A DNA stretch of 64,000 bases from Actinopolyspora lacussalsi subsp. righensis (GTDB lineage Bacteria > Actinomycetota > Actinomycetes > Mycobacteriales > Pseudonocardiaceae). The notes beneath the pieces are model-generated. The model saw only the letters and a program-made list of their open reading frames with translations. It did not search any database and had not been told where the DNA came from. The stretch lies in assembly GCF_900116555.1 (NCBI RefSeq), contig NZ_FPAT01000008.1:124001-188000 (forward strand). Direction: 5' to 3'. Positions 37,727 through 47,575 of the stretch are shown piece by piece; within the stretch, counting starts at the first letter, position 1, and each line of letters starts with the position of its first letter. A program made the position numbers and the translations under genes.

Positions 37727-39781
37727 ATGAGCCCGGTCGATCCGGGCAACGGTGCGGATCCGAACCACGGGGCCGATCCGAACCACGGGGCCGACGAGCC
37801 GCTCGGGCACCTGTTGGAACGACGCTACCGCGTGGACAACGTGCTCGCCCACGGCGGCATGTCCACGGTTTACCGCGGACTGGACACCAGGCTGGACCGG
37901 CCGGTGGCCCTGAAGGTGATGGACACCCGCTACGCAGGTGACCAGTCGTTCACCGAACGGTTCGAGCGCGAGGCGAGAGCGGCGGCACGCCTGCACCACC
38001 CCAACATCGTCTCCGTCTACGACCAGGGCGTGGACAGGGGGATACCGGGCGAGGACCGGCTCTACCTGGTCATGCGGCTGGTCGAGGGCGGCACGCTGCG
38101 GGACCTGTTGCGTGCTCGGGGTTCACTGCCGCTGTCGGTGGCGCTGAGCGTGCTGGAGGCCGTGCTGGCCGCTCTCTCGGCGGCGCATCACGCGGGCATG
38201 GTGCATCGGGACATCAAGCCGGAGAACGTGCTGATCGGCCGCGACGGCTCGGTGCAGGTGGCCGACTTCGGACTGGTGCGAGCGGCCGCGGGCGCGGGCT
38301 CGACCAGCGGGGACGTGATTCTGGGCACCGTGGCCTACCTCGCTCCGGAGCAGGTGACCAGCGGGGCCGCGGACACCCGGTCGGACGTGTACGCGGCGGG
38401 GATCGTGCTCTACGAACTGCTGACCGGACGTCCCCCCTACACCGGTGACACGGCACTCTCGGTGGCGTATCGACACGTCAACGACGATGTCCGCCCGCCG
38501 AGCGAACTGGTTCCCGAGCTACCGCCCGCCGTGGACGAGCTGGTGCTGCGGTTCACCCGCCGTGACCCCGCGTGGCGTCCCGCGGACGGGGCAACCGCGC
38601 TTCGCGAACTGCGGCAGACCCGGGACGGGATCGGGCTGGCCGGTGTTCCGGTACCGGTGCCGCACCCCGGCAGCACCGAGTCGTCCGAAGCCGACGGGCC
38701 GCCCACCGAACAGATCCCTCCGGTACCCCCCGCCGCTGTCGGCAACGACACGACGAGCGACCCCGGGCCGCGGGGAACCCGCGCCTTGCGACGCCCTACC
38801 TCCGCACCAACCCCGGAAGCCTCCGAAACCACCAACGAGTTCGCCTCGGTCCCGGATGACGACGATTCCCGGGACGATTCCCGGGACGGTTCCCGCCGTC
38901 GAAGCCGCCTGGCGGCCGTGGTCGGAGTCGTGGTGCTGTTGGGCGCTCTGATCGCCGGGGGTGCTTGGCTGCTGGGTGGAAACTCGTACGTGCGGGTACC
39001 GGAACTGGCCGGCTCCTCCCTCTCCGAGGCGAAGGAAGCGCTGCGCGCCAACGAGTTGCGGGCCGACGTCTCGAAGTCGTATCACAACACGGTCCCCGAA
39101 GACACCGTGATCAGTGCCGCCCCACAGGGGGGAACCCGGATCCGCAGCGGTGACCAGGTGGAGTTGCGTGTCTCGCGGGGGCGCCCCACCGTTCCGGAGA
39201 TCGAATCGGGCAGCCGGGTCAGCGAGGTGCAGAGCAAGCTCCGCAACGCGAAGTTGTCCCCGGAACTGGACTCCTCGGCCAACCGCTACCACGACAGCGT
39301 GCCGAAGGGGCGGGTGATCGGAGTCGCACCGGAACCGGGGAGCAGGGTGAAAACGAGCGGTTCGGTCACGATCATCGTCAGCAGGGGCCCCGCTCCCGAA
39401 CCCGTGCCCGATGTGAAGGGCATGGACCGCGACCAGGCGTTCACCGCACTCGGCGAGGCCGGGTTCGAGCCCTACGAGTCCGGGCGGGAGTTCGCCGAAG
39501 GAGTGGCGAACGGCCACGTGGTGCGGACCGATCCCGCTGCGGGCAGCGAAGTGCCGATGAGCGGTGAACCGCGGGTCGGTGTGGTGCTCTCCAGCGCGGT
39601 CGAGGTGCCCGAATTCAGGGGGAAGACCGTGGAACAGGCGCGACAGCAAGCGGCGGAGGCCGGACTGACGCTGCGGGTGGACTCGTTGTTCGGCAGGGAC
39701 AACGGTCGGGTGGTGCGGCAACAACCGAGCCCGGGAAGCACCGTCAAACGCGGATCGCAGGTCAAGGTCACGGCCTTCTGA
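37727..39781 (+). CDS. pknL: Ser/Thr protein kinase with four PASTA domains (PknL-like)
   Basis: A transmembrane kinase of 684 residues. The N-terminal kinase domain (about residues 33-300) has the Gly-rich loop VLAHGGMSTVYRG, the Lys in RPVALKVMDTRY, the catalytic loop GMVHRDIKPENVLIG, VADFGLVRA and the APE-like YLAPEQVTS. A Ser/Asp/Arg-rich juxtamembrane linker follows, then one helix (AAVVGVVVLLGALIAGGAWL) and four extracellular PASTA repeats of about 68 residues that probably sense muropeptides or lipid II. Mycobacterial PknL lacks PASTA domains, as I recall. ATG at 37727 has GGAGG about 8 bases upstream. Two in-frame tandem repeats (18 bp at 37754, 12 bp at 38861) expand flexible parts. 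Confidence 0.93.
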   Translation: MSPVDPGNGADPNHGADPNHGADEPLGHLLERRYRVDNVLAHGGMSTVYRGLDTRLDRPVALKVMDTRYAGDQSFTERFEREARAAARLHHPNIVSVYDQGVDRGIPGEDRLYLVMRLVEGGTLRDLLRARGSLPLSVALSVLEAVLAALSAAHHAGMVHRDIKPENVLIGRDGSVQVADFGLVRAAAGAGSTSGDVILGTVAYLAPEQVTSGAADTRSDVYAAGIVLYELLTGRPPYTGDTALSVAYRHVNDDVRPPSELVPELPPAVDELVLRFTRRDPAWRPADGATALRELRQTRDGIGLAGVPVPVPHPGSTESSEADGPPTEQIPPVPPAAVGNDTTSDPGPRGTRALRRPTSAPTPEASETTNEFASVPDDDDSRDDSRDGSRRRSRLAAVVGVVVLLGALIAGGAWLLGGNSYVRVPELAGSSLSEAKEALRANELRADVSKSYHNTVPEDTVISAAPQGGTRIRSGDQVELRVSRGRPTVPEIESGSRVSEVQSKLRNAKLSPELDSSANRYHDSVPKGRVIGVAPEPGSRVKTSGSVTIIVSRGPAPEPVPDVKGMDRDQAFTALGEAGFEPYESGREFAEGVANGHVVRTDPAAGSEVPMSGEPRVGVVLSSAVEVPEFRGKTVEQARQQAAEAGLTLRVDSLFGRDNGRVVRQQPSPGSTVKRGSQVKVTAF

Positions 39782-39862
39782 GGGCTCGCCCGGCGGTGGA
39801 ACCGGGTCGGGAATCGGGTCGGGAACCGCTGTCGGGCACCGACCCGAACCCGGTTCTTCGGG

Positions 39863-39892
39863 GTCGGGGGCCGGTCCTCATCGACCCCCGAC
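39863..39892 (+). terminator. stem-loop after pknL
   Basis: GTCGGGGG (39863-39870) pairs with CCCCCGAC (39885-39892) across a 14-base loop, 82 bases after the kinase stop. Confidence 0.55.
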
Positions 39893-39906
39893 TCGACGGC
39901 ACGGGA

Positions 39907-39930
39907 GGGTGCCGAGACGGCTCGGCACCC
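39907..39930 (-). terminator. aroG terminator
   Basis: A 10-bp perfect stem (GGGTGCCGAG, loop ACGG, CTCGGCACCC) lies 11 bases past the end of the minus-strand aroG. Confidence 0.85.
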
Positions 39931-39941
39931 CGTGGACCGCC

Positions 39942-41549
<1,608 letters not shown>

Positions 41550-41560
41550 CTACAACCGCA

Positions 41561-41586
41561 GGGCGTCGCCCAGCCGGGCGACGCCC
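41561..41586 (-). terminator. pfkA terminator
   Basis: A perfect 11-bp stem (GGGCGTCGCCC, loop AGCC, GGGCGACGCCC) lies 47 bases past the end of the phosphofructokinase gene. Confidence 0.75.
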
Positions 41587-41633
41587 GAGCAGTTGAGGCA
41601 CGCTGCCACGGGCTCTAGCCGAGGCACCACTCC

Positions 41634-42671
41634 TCAGCCGAACAGCGCCTGGGCCTCGGTGTAGCGGTGCAGCGGCACGGTCTTGAGCTGGGCGGTGGCC
41701 TCCGCCAGCGGAACACGCACGATCTCCGTACCGCGCAGCGCGACCATCGAGCCGAAGTCCCGCTCGGTCAACGCGTCCATCGCGTGCAGCCCGAACCGGG
41801 TGGCCAGCACCCGGTCGTAGGCTGTGGGGGTCCCGCCGCGCTGGGTGTGGCCGAGCACCACGGCACGCGACTCGTTACCGGTCCGCTGCGAGATCTCCTC
41901 CGCGAGCCAGGTGCCGACACCGCCGAGCCGCACGTGTCCGAAGGCGTCCCGCTCGCCCCCCTGCAGCACCTCGGCACCGTCCTCGGGAATCGCCCCCTCC
42001 GCGACCACGATGATCGGGGCGTACTGCCGCTCGAACCGCCGGGTGACCCAGTCGCAGACCCAGTCCACGCTGAAGCGCTGCTCCGGACCGAGGATCACGT
42101 TCGCTCCCCCGGCCAGGCCGGAGTGCAGGGCTATCCACCCCGCGTGCCTTCCCATGACCTCCACCACCAACGCGCGATGGTGCGACTCGGCCGTGGTTCG
42201 CAGCCGGTCGATGGCCTCGGTGGCGATGTGCACGGCGGTGTCGAACCCGAACGTGTAGTCGGTGGCGTCCAGGTCGTTGTCGATGGTCTTGGGCACCCCC
42301 ACCACCGGGACGCCCTCCTCGTGCAGCCCGTTCGCGACGCCCAGCGTGTCCTCCCCGCCGATGGCGACGAGCGCGTCGATCCGCTGCTCCGCCATGGTTC
42401 GCTTTATCCGGGCGACACCGTCGGCCTCCTTGTAGGGATTGGTCCGGGAGGAGCCCAGAATCGTGCCACCACGATCCAGTATCCGCTCGACCTCCTCGAG
42501 CCCGAGCGGCATGGTCAGCCCTTCCAGTGGTCCACGCCAGCCGCTGCGGAAACCGACGATCTCCTTGCCGTGCACCTCGATCCCTTTCCGGGTGACCGCA
42601 CGGATCACAGCATTGAGACCGGGGCAATCCCCACCACCGGTCAGCACCCCGATACGTTCGGCAGCCGACAT
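41634..42671 (-). CDS. pfkA: 6-phosphofructokinase with PPi-type signature
   Basis: This enzyme phosphorylates fructose 6-phosphate. It is a group III PFK of 345 residues: GVLTGGGDCPGLNAVIRAV at the nucleotide site, PKTIDNDLDATDYTFGFDTA for catalysis and VVEVMGRHAGWIALHSGLAG for substrate. The donor loop reads VAIGGEDTLGVANGL. ATP enzymes have Gly at the position of this Asp (E. coli Gly104), and Asp is the mark of pyrophosphate-dependent enzymes such as that of Amycolatopsis methanolica. With PKTIDND (Lys124) the signature is PPi-type. So the enzyme is probably PPi-dependent and reversible; this is inference. ATG at 42671 has AGGAGG 4 bases upstream. Confidence 0.93.
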   Translation of the reverse strand: MSAAERIGVLTGGGDCPGLNAVIRAVTRKGIEVHGKEIVGFRSGWRGPLEGLTMPLGLEEVERILDRGGTILGSSRTNPYKEADGVARIKRTMAEQRIDALVAIGGEDTLGVANGLHEEGVPVVGVPKTIDNDLDATDYTFGFDTAVHIATEAIDRLRTTAESHHRALVVEVMGRHAGWIALHSGLAGGANVILGPEQRFSVDWVCDWVTRRFERQYAPIIVVAEGAIPEDGAEVLQGGERDAFGHVRLGGVGTWLAEEISQRTGNESRAVVLGHTQRGGTPTAYDRVLATRFGLHAMDALTERDFGSMVALRGTEIVRVPLAEATAQLKTVPLHRYTEAQALFG

Positions 42672-42926
42672 CCCGCCTCCTCGAAACACGTCACGCCGTC
42701 GGCGTGATATTGATCTCAGCGGAAGAGCCTTTCACGGACTAAATCGGTGCAGCAAGTATCCGATCGGGCACACCGGGTAACCAGCGGTGACGACGAGCGG
42801 GGTGACCCGACTCGAACCGATTCGGGCCACGCGTGGTTCACGTCGATCGCCGTCGCGGGGCCTCACCACGAGAGCCACGGAACCCGACCACGGGTCCTGA
42901 GCCCGCACGCGTCCGAGCGGGTCACG

Positions 42927-43430
42927 CTACCGAGCCGGATGCCCCAGTTCCCGCATCCGTTGTTCGATCACCTGCCAGCGCCGCAGATTGTGCTTGGCGT
43001 CGGCCAGTGCGTCGTGGGCGTTGGCCGGTGGAGCGGGAAGCCTGGGCTTTCCGACGGCCTCCCACTGCTGGCGCAGGTCCCGGGTGAACTTGGGGATCTT
43101 CGGCGGCAGCGCCGGCATCGCCCCCCACAACTGCGCCAACGCGACGTGATCGTAGGCGGCGTACCAGGCCCACAGTTCGATGTCGGACCTGTGGGCGGTC
43201 AGAAACCCGTAGAGCTCGTCACGAATGGTGGCCCGGGAACGCCAGGCACCGGATCCCGGGGACGGCAGCTGCGGTAACACGTGCTGGCGCACCCACGGCC
43301 CGGCGCGTTCCGCCGCGAACTCGGTGGAGACTGCGTAGAACTCCCTACCCGTCTCGTCGACCACACCGATCGACACCAGATCGATGGTGTGACCGTCCTC
43401 GATGAACTCGCAGTCGTAGAAAAACCGCAC
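42927..43430 (-). CDS. RNase AS, polyadenylate-specific 3' exoribonuclease
   Basis: A 167-residue DEDD-superfamily exoribonuclease equivalent to M. tuberculosis Rv2179c. Catalytic acids: FFYDCEFIEDGHTIDLVSIG (first D and E), the third Asp in ELWAWYAAYDHVALAQLWG and the last in NAHDALADAKHNLRRW with its DAHD/DxLAD motif. GTG at 43430 lies 6 bases after TACCCT (leaderless). It degrades the 3' ends of adenylate-containing RNA. Confidence 0.92.
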   Translation of the reverse strand: MRFFYDCEFIEDGHTIDLVSIGVVDETGREFYAVSTEFAAERAGPWVRQHVLPQLPSPGSGAWRSRATIRDELYGFLTAHRSDIELWAWYAAYDHVALAQLWGAMPALPPKIPKFTRDLRQQWEAVGKPRLPAPPANAHDALADAKHNLRRWQVIEQRMRELGHPAR

Positions 43431-43489
43431 TGGAAAAGGGTATGCGTCCCCGGATCGCCGGTGGAGACACCCCGCGAGTCCCGCGGGGT

Positions 43490-44257
43490 CTAACCGGCCT
43501 TCGAGTCCGGCATCCGCTTCTCGGACTTCCCGGCTTCCTTGGCCGCCTGCCGCTCGCGCTTGCTGATCACGCGCCCGCTCTCGGCGATGTCGTCCTTGGC
43601 CCGGTCGGCGTAGATGTCCACGTACTCCTGCCCGGAAAGTTCCATCAGCGAGTACATGATCTCGTCAGTGATGGAACGCTCCGCGAACCGGTCACCGGCC
43701 AGACCCTCGTAACGGGAGAAGTCGAGCGGCTGACCGACCCGGATCCGCACGCTGTAGGGGCGCCACATCTTGGAGCCGATCGGATTGACCTTCTCGGTTC
43801 CGATGGTCACGACCGGAATCACGGGCACATCGGCTTCCAACGCCATGCGCGCCACACCGGTCTTGCCCTTGTAGAGGCGGCCGTCCGGGGAACGTGTGCC
43901 CTCCGGGTACAGCCCCAGCAACTGTCCCTCGCGCAGCAGGCGGATACCGGTGTCCAACGCGGCCTGGGCCGCCGCGCCACTGGAGCGGTCGAGCGGAACC
44001 TGTCCGACGCCGCTGAAGAAGATTCGCTTCAACGCGCCGGTGAGTCCCTTGCCGGTGAAGTACTCGCGTTTGGCGAGGAAGGTCACCCGGCGGGGCAGCA
44101 TCAACGGCATCAGGAAGGAGTCGGCCACCGCGAGGTGATTGCTGACCAGAATCGCCCCACCGGACTCCGGAACATGGTGTGCGCCCTCGATTTTGGGACG
44201 GCACCACAACCTCATGAGGGGCCCCAGAAGAACGTACTTCATCACCCAGTACAGCAC
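43490..44257 (-). CDS. 1-acyl-sn-glycerol-3-phosphate acyltransferase family (PlsC-like)
   Basis: A membrane-associated acyltransferase of 255 residues for phospholipid synthesis. Motif I is ILVSNHLAVADSFLMP (NHx4D), motif II FSGVGQVPLDRS and motif III GLYPEGTRSPDGRLYKGKTG with PVVTIGTEKVNP as motif IV. A Lys/Arg-rich C-terminal tail follows. GTG at 44257 has GGGAGG rather far upstream; ATG at 44242 is an alternative. Corresponds by position to Rv2182c. Confidence 0.92.
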   Translation of the reverse strand: MLYWVMKYVLLGPLMRLWCRPKIEGAHHVPESGGAILVSNHLAVADSFLMPLMLPRRVTFLAKREYFTGKGLTGALKRIFFSGVGQVPLDRSSGAAAQAALDTGIRLLREGQLLGLYPEGTRSPDGRLYKGKTGVARMALEADVPVIPVVTIGTEKVNPIGSKMWRPYSVRIRVGQPLDFSRYEGLAGDRFAERSITDEIMYSLMELSGQEYVDIYADRAKDDIAESGRVISKRERQAAKEAGKSEKRMPDSKAG

Positions 44258-44683
44258 CGCGTCGCTGCCTCCCTCACGGCCGGATTACGTTGTCAGGGTA
44301 CGGAGCCGCCATGCGCCACACAATCGCGGGGCGGCATTCACGATCGGGGAACACGAGGACACGAGCACATCACGGAACCGGCGCACCACGGCGGAACGTA
44401 CGCGCGGGCGAGCATGGCAGAGTGTGATTGTGCATGAACACGCGAACGAAGTGGGCGGACGAATTCCGGGAGGATTCGCGGCGTCGGTTCGGGCCACACC
44501 CCGAACACGACCTTGCCCACTCGGCGTCGAACAGCGACCCTGGGGGCGAGCGGCGCACTTCGGCGGTGCGGCGTTCGACCGAATCGTTGCAAGCACAGGC
44601 GCACCGAACGATCGGAGCACCGCGGGGGCGGTACCGATCGCCGACGAGTCCACCATCCACCGCCAGCGCGTCAGGGAATGCGT
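44258..44683. other. 426-bp divergent intergenic region
   Basis: This lies between the acyltransferase gene and the membrane protein at 44684. Several overlapping frames are open but none has a domain. One begins ATGAACACGCG at about 44434, the same 11 bases as the real start at 44684; this may be chance or a small duplication. Confidence 0.4.
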
Positions 44684-45175
44684 ATGAACACGCGCCATGA
44701 GAACGCAGACGGCCCCGAAGACATCGACAAGGCTTTCGCGGAAATCGTGGCCGAGTTGGAGCGCGATTCCTCACTGCCGCAGTGGCCCGGCGAGTCCGGA
44801 ACCGCCTCTCCGACGACTTCGGGGGGCACCGCGACCACGGGGGACGCGAGTACCGAACCACCGTCCGAAGCCGATACGGACAGTGGTCCCCGCGACTGGG
44901 CTCCCACCGAGGCGGAGGAGGACGAGGGGCACTACGAGCCTCCGGAACCACCGCCGCTGCCCAAACCCGGAGCGAGCACCGTGGGTGGTGTCGTGCTCAT
45001 CGTGCTGGGGCTGCTGACGCTGTTCGTGCCCTTCGCGGCGAGCTCGCTGGGGCCGCTGACGCTGCCGGTCGGACTGATCGCGATCAGTTGCGGAATCGGC
45101 TGGTTGCTGCTGCGGCTGCGGCAGGGCTCCCCGGAGGACGAGGACTCCGGCTGGGACGACGGGGCGCAGGTCTGA
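44684..45175 (+). CDS. two-helix membrane protein of unknown function
   Basis: A 163-residue protein. The N-terminus HENADGPEDIDKAFAEIVAE is followed by a disordered acidic Ser/Thr/Glu/Pro-rich segment to about residue 95. Two membrane helices form the end (STVGGVVLIVLGLLTLFVPF and TLPVGLIAISCGIGWLLLRL) with an acidic tail. ATG at 44684 has AGGGA about 6 bases upstream; an ATG two codons earlier is possible. Similar proteins occur in Pseudonocardiales; no function can be inferred. Confidence 0.8.
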   Translation: MNTRHENADGPEDIDKAFAEIVAELERDSSLPQWPGESGTASPTTSGGTATTGDASTEPPSEADTDSGPRDWAPTEAEEDEGHYEPPEPPPLPKPGASTVGGVVLIVLGLLTLFVPFAASSLGPLTLPVGLIAISCGIGWLLLRLRQGSPEDEDSGWDDGAQV

Positions 45176-45267
45176 CCGAGGTTTCTTCGTTCGGCCCCGC
45201 GACCGTTGGGTGGGCGGTTCGCTCGTCCGCCGGTACGGCCGCCCGGAGCGGATGACCGGCACCGCCC

Positions 45268-45786
45268 CTAGCTCGCCGAGTTCCGACCACGGGCGGAGTT
45301 CCCGCCGAGTACGTCGCCACGCACGCGGTTGACGGTGATCGGTCGAACCCGCGGCTCGTCCGTCGGCCGTTCGGCGGCCTCGCCCGTTCCGTCCCGGTGC
45401 GCCGCGTCGGTCGCGCCGGTTTCCCAGCCAGGGGCGGTGAACGCTTGACGCAACGAGGTCAACAGCACGAGGAGCCACTCGTACAGCCCACCCGCCGGAC
45501 GTTTCGCGTTCGCCTCGCGCAGCACCGCCGTGAGGGTGCAGAACGGACACCCCACCGCCCCTCGCGCGGAGTCCCCGGCCGCGGGCTCACCGACAGCGGA
45601 CTGGTCGAAAGCGGACTCACCCGTGGCGAACTCACCACCGGCTGGCCGGGTGGGGTGCTCAACGCGGGAAAGCGCCAGCAGGAGCTCCTCCGCCCGCGCC
45701 GCGAGGGCGGGCAGCAACGAACGCAACTCCTCGACGAGCCGCTCGTGCTCGCCCTCGGTCCGTGAACCGGTGTGTTCCTCGTGCAA
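45268..45786 (-). CDS. conserved hypothetical with CPFC motif, next to the ArsA-like ATPase
   Basis: A 172-residue soluble protein with a helical N-terminus (HERLVEELRSLLPALAARAE). The sharply defined motif GCPFCTLTAVLREANAKRP in the middle suggests a metal-binding or redox CxxC. The region before it and the C-terminus are low-complexity. Its TTG start lies 6 bases after the ArsA-like stop, so it is in the same operon. It corresponds by place to Rv2183c. Function unknown. Confidence 0.75.
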   Translation of the reverse strand: MHEEHTGSRTEGEHERLVEELRSLLPALAARAEELLLALSRVEHPTRPAGGEFATGESAFDQSAVGEPAAGDSARGAVGCPFCTLTAVLREANAKRPAGGLYEWLLVLLTSLRQAFTAPGWETGATDAAHRDGTGEAAERPTDEPRVRPITVNRVRGDVLGGNSARGRNSAS

Positions 45787-45792
45787 AACCGA

Positions 45793-47037
45793 TCACCGCA
45801 TCCATTGCGCCGGGTCTGGCCGAAAGGTCACGGTCACACCGTCGTCGCCCGCGTCCGCCTCCACCGCCACGCAGCGCCGCAGCACCGAGGGGAGTGTGAT
45901 CAGCCGTCGGTGTCCGTCCACGGTCACGGCCAGTTCGTCGCCGATCCGGGCGAGGTCGAACTCCGCCTGTCTGCTCAGCGGCATGGCGATACGCAGGGTG
46001 TAGCGAGCTTCCGAGTCGCTTCCGCTCCCGTCGAGCTCGATCACCGGGGTGCGCTCGGCTCCCGAGGTCGGGTCGGTTTCGCCGTAGATCTCGTCACCCA
46101 GGCGCAGCAATGAATCGCCCCCGCGGGGCTCCGTCGCGCGGTGCTCGACGGTGTGCAGCGGCAGCCCCAGTTGTGCCAGCTCACGCAGCACCTCACGTTG
46201 CTGCCCGGCGCGAGTGCGCAGCCACGCCGCCGCCGCGCCGCGGGCGGAGCCGGGATCCGGCACCACGCGGTTGGCGAGCACACCGTCGACGTGAACCTGC
46301 TGCAGTGCGAGCGAGGTGAGGATACGGCGGGTCTCGGCCGCCACCAACGATTCCGGTGTCGCGACCAACCGGACGCTGGTCGCCGGGGAGACGAGCAGTT
46401 CCGCCAGCGAGTTCAACCGCTCGGCGAGTCCACCGAGGGCCTCGGCGGCGGCGTCCCAGCGCTCGGTGAGATCACTGCCCGCCATTCCCGCGAGCATGCC
46501 GCGCACGACCCGACGGTGGGTGGGGAACAACCGCTCCAGATACCCGGACAGCGCTTCCGGCATGGTCAACAGGCGCAGGGTGTCCGCGGTGGGGCCACAG
46601 TCCACGACGACGGTGTCCCACGGACCGTCGGTGGCCATGCGCCGCACCTCGGTGAGCGCGAGCAGCTCCTCCACCGCGGGCAGCCTGGTGAGTTCGGCGG
46701 CGTCGACTTCGGAAACACCCGCGCCGGCGAGCACGGTGTGCAGATGTTCCCGCAGCTCGGACCAGGCTCGGTCGAGCAGTCCGCGAGTTCGTATCTCGGC
46801 GGCGTGCAGCCGGAGCGGATCGGACTCGGAGTCGTCCGACAGCCGCAGTGGCCGAGGTGTGTCGTCGAGTTCCGTGTCCAGACAGTCGGCGAGCGAATGG
46901 GCGGGATCCGTCGAGATCACCAGAACCTCGCGTCCGTGCGCGGCGGCACGCGCGGCGGTGGCCGCCGCGAGCGTGGTCTTGCCGACCCCGCCTTTTCCGG
47001 TGAACATCAGAATTCGCAACTCAGGGCCTCGCTCCAC
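45793..47037 (-). CDS. ArsA/GET3-like anion-transporting ATPase
   Basis: A 414-residue deviant-Walker P-loop ATPase: LMFTGKGGVGKTTLAAATAA (Walker A), VLVISTDPAHSLADCLD (switch I), VVVDCGPTADTLRLLTMPEA (switch II/Walker B region). The C-terminal third is a small beta domain typical of the actinobacterial Rv2184c branch (LRIAMPLSRQAEFDLARIGD). Ars genes are absent nearby, so arsenite export is unlikely; a membrane-protein targeting or scaffold role is possible. GTG at 47037 is used; a nearby TTG at 47019 is an alternative. Confidence 0.9.
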   Translation of the reverse strand: MERGPELRILMFTGKGGVGKTTLAAATAARAAAHGREVLVISTDPAHSLADCLDTELDDTPRPLRLSDDSESDPLRLHAAEIRTRGLLDRAWSELREHLHTVLAGAGVSEVDAAELTRLPAVEELLALTEVRRMATDGPWDTVVVDCGPTADTLRLLTMPEALSGYLERLFPTHRRVVRGMLAGMAGSDLTERWDAAAEALGGLAERLNSLAELLVSPATSVRLVATPESLVAAETRRILTSLALQQVHVDGVLANRVVPDPGSARGAAAAWLRTRAGQQREVLRELAQLGLPLHTVEHRATEPRGGDSLLRLGDEIYGETDPTSGAERTPVIELDGSGSDSEARYTLRIAMPLSRQAEFDLARIGDELAVTVDGHRRLITLPSVLRRCVAVEADAGDDGVTVTFRPDPAQWMR

Positions 47038-47072
47038 CGAGCTCGGGCGTGCGGCACGCGCCCACGGGAAAA

Positions 47073-47516
47073 CTATTCGACGGACTCCACCCGACGCTTG
47101 AGTTCCTTCAGCGCCGTATCCATGATCATTTTTTCCGCCTTGCGCTTGAACATCCCGATCATGGGGATGGACAGGTCCACCGCGAGACTGTAGGTCACCT
47201 CGGTACGTGCCGCCTCCAGCGGCCGCAGCGTGTAACTACCGCGTTGCGCCTTCTGGACCTGCCCCTCGACCAGGTCCCAGCTCACCGACAGACCGTCGGC
47301 ACTCCACTGGTAGGCGAGCTTGTAGGTGTCCTTGACCACACCGGCGTCCAGTACGAAGCGAACCCGCTCGGCGACCCCCTCGTCCGTCCGTGAGAGCACC
47401 TCGGTCTCCTTGACCGCCTCCGCCCATTCGGGGTAGGCGCCGAAGTCGGCGATCACGGCCATGATCTCAGTGGCCGGGGCCTCGATCACGATGGACTGGG
47501 TGGACTGGTCGACCAT
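47073..47516 (-). CDS. SRPBCC (START-like, polyketide cyclase) family protein
   Basis: A 147-residue lipid/ligand-binding-fold protein: QSTQSIVIEAPATEIMAVIA, FGAYPEWAEAVKETEVLSR and VTYSLAVDLSIPMIGMFKRK. The C-terminal helix is AEKMIMDTALKELKRRVE. It occupies the place of Rv2185c upstream of the ArsA-like ATPase, with 35 bases between. ATG at 47516 follows the -10 TAATCT by 7 bases (leaderless), so this promoter probably drives the whole SRPBCC-ArsA-CPFC operon. Confidence 0.9.
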   Translation of the reverse strand: MVDQSTQSIVIEAPATEIMAVIADFGAYPEWAEAVKETEVLSRTDEGVAERVRFVLDAGVVKDTYKLAYQWSADGLSVSWDLVEGQVQKAQRGSYTLRPLEAARTEVTYSLAVDLSIPMIGMFKRKAEKMIMDTALKELKRRVESVE

Positions 47517-47575
47517 GCCGCGCAGATTACATGTCGGCCGTGCGGGCACCGGCACTGGCGGGAGCGGTGAAAGGT

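Noticed and set aside
44428-44700. Gene starting ATGAACACGCG upstream of the membrane protein at 44684
   Set aside because: It shares 11 start bases with the real gene but the rest is Arg/Ser-rich noise overlapping that gene; duplication cannot be shown.
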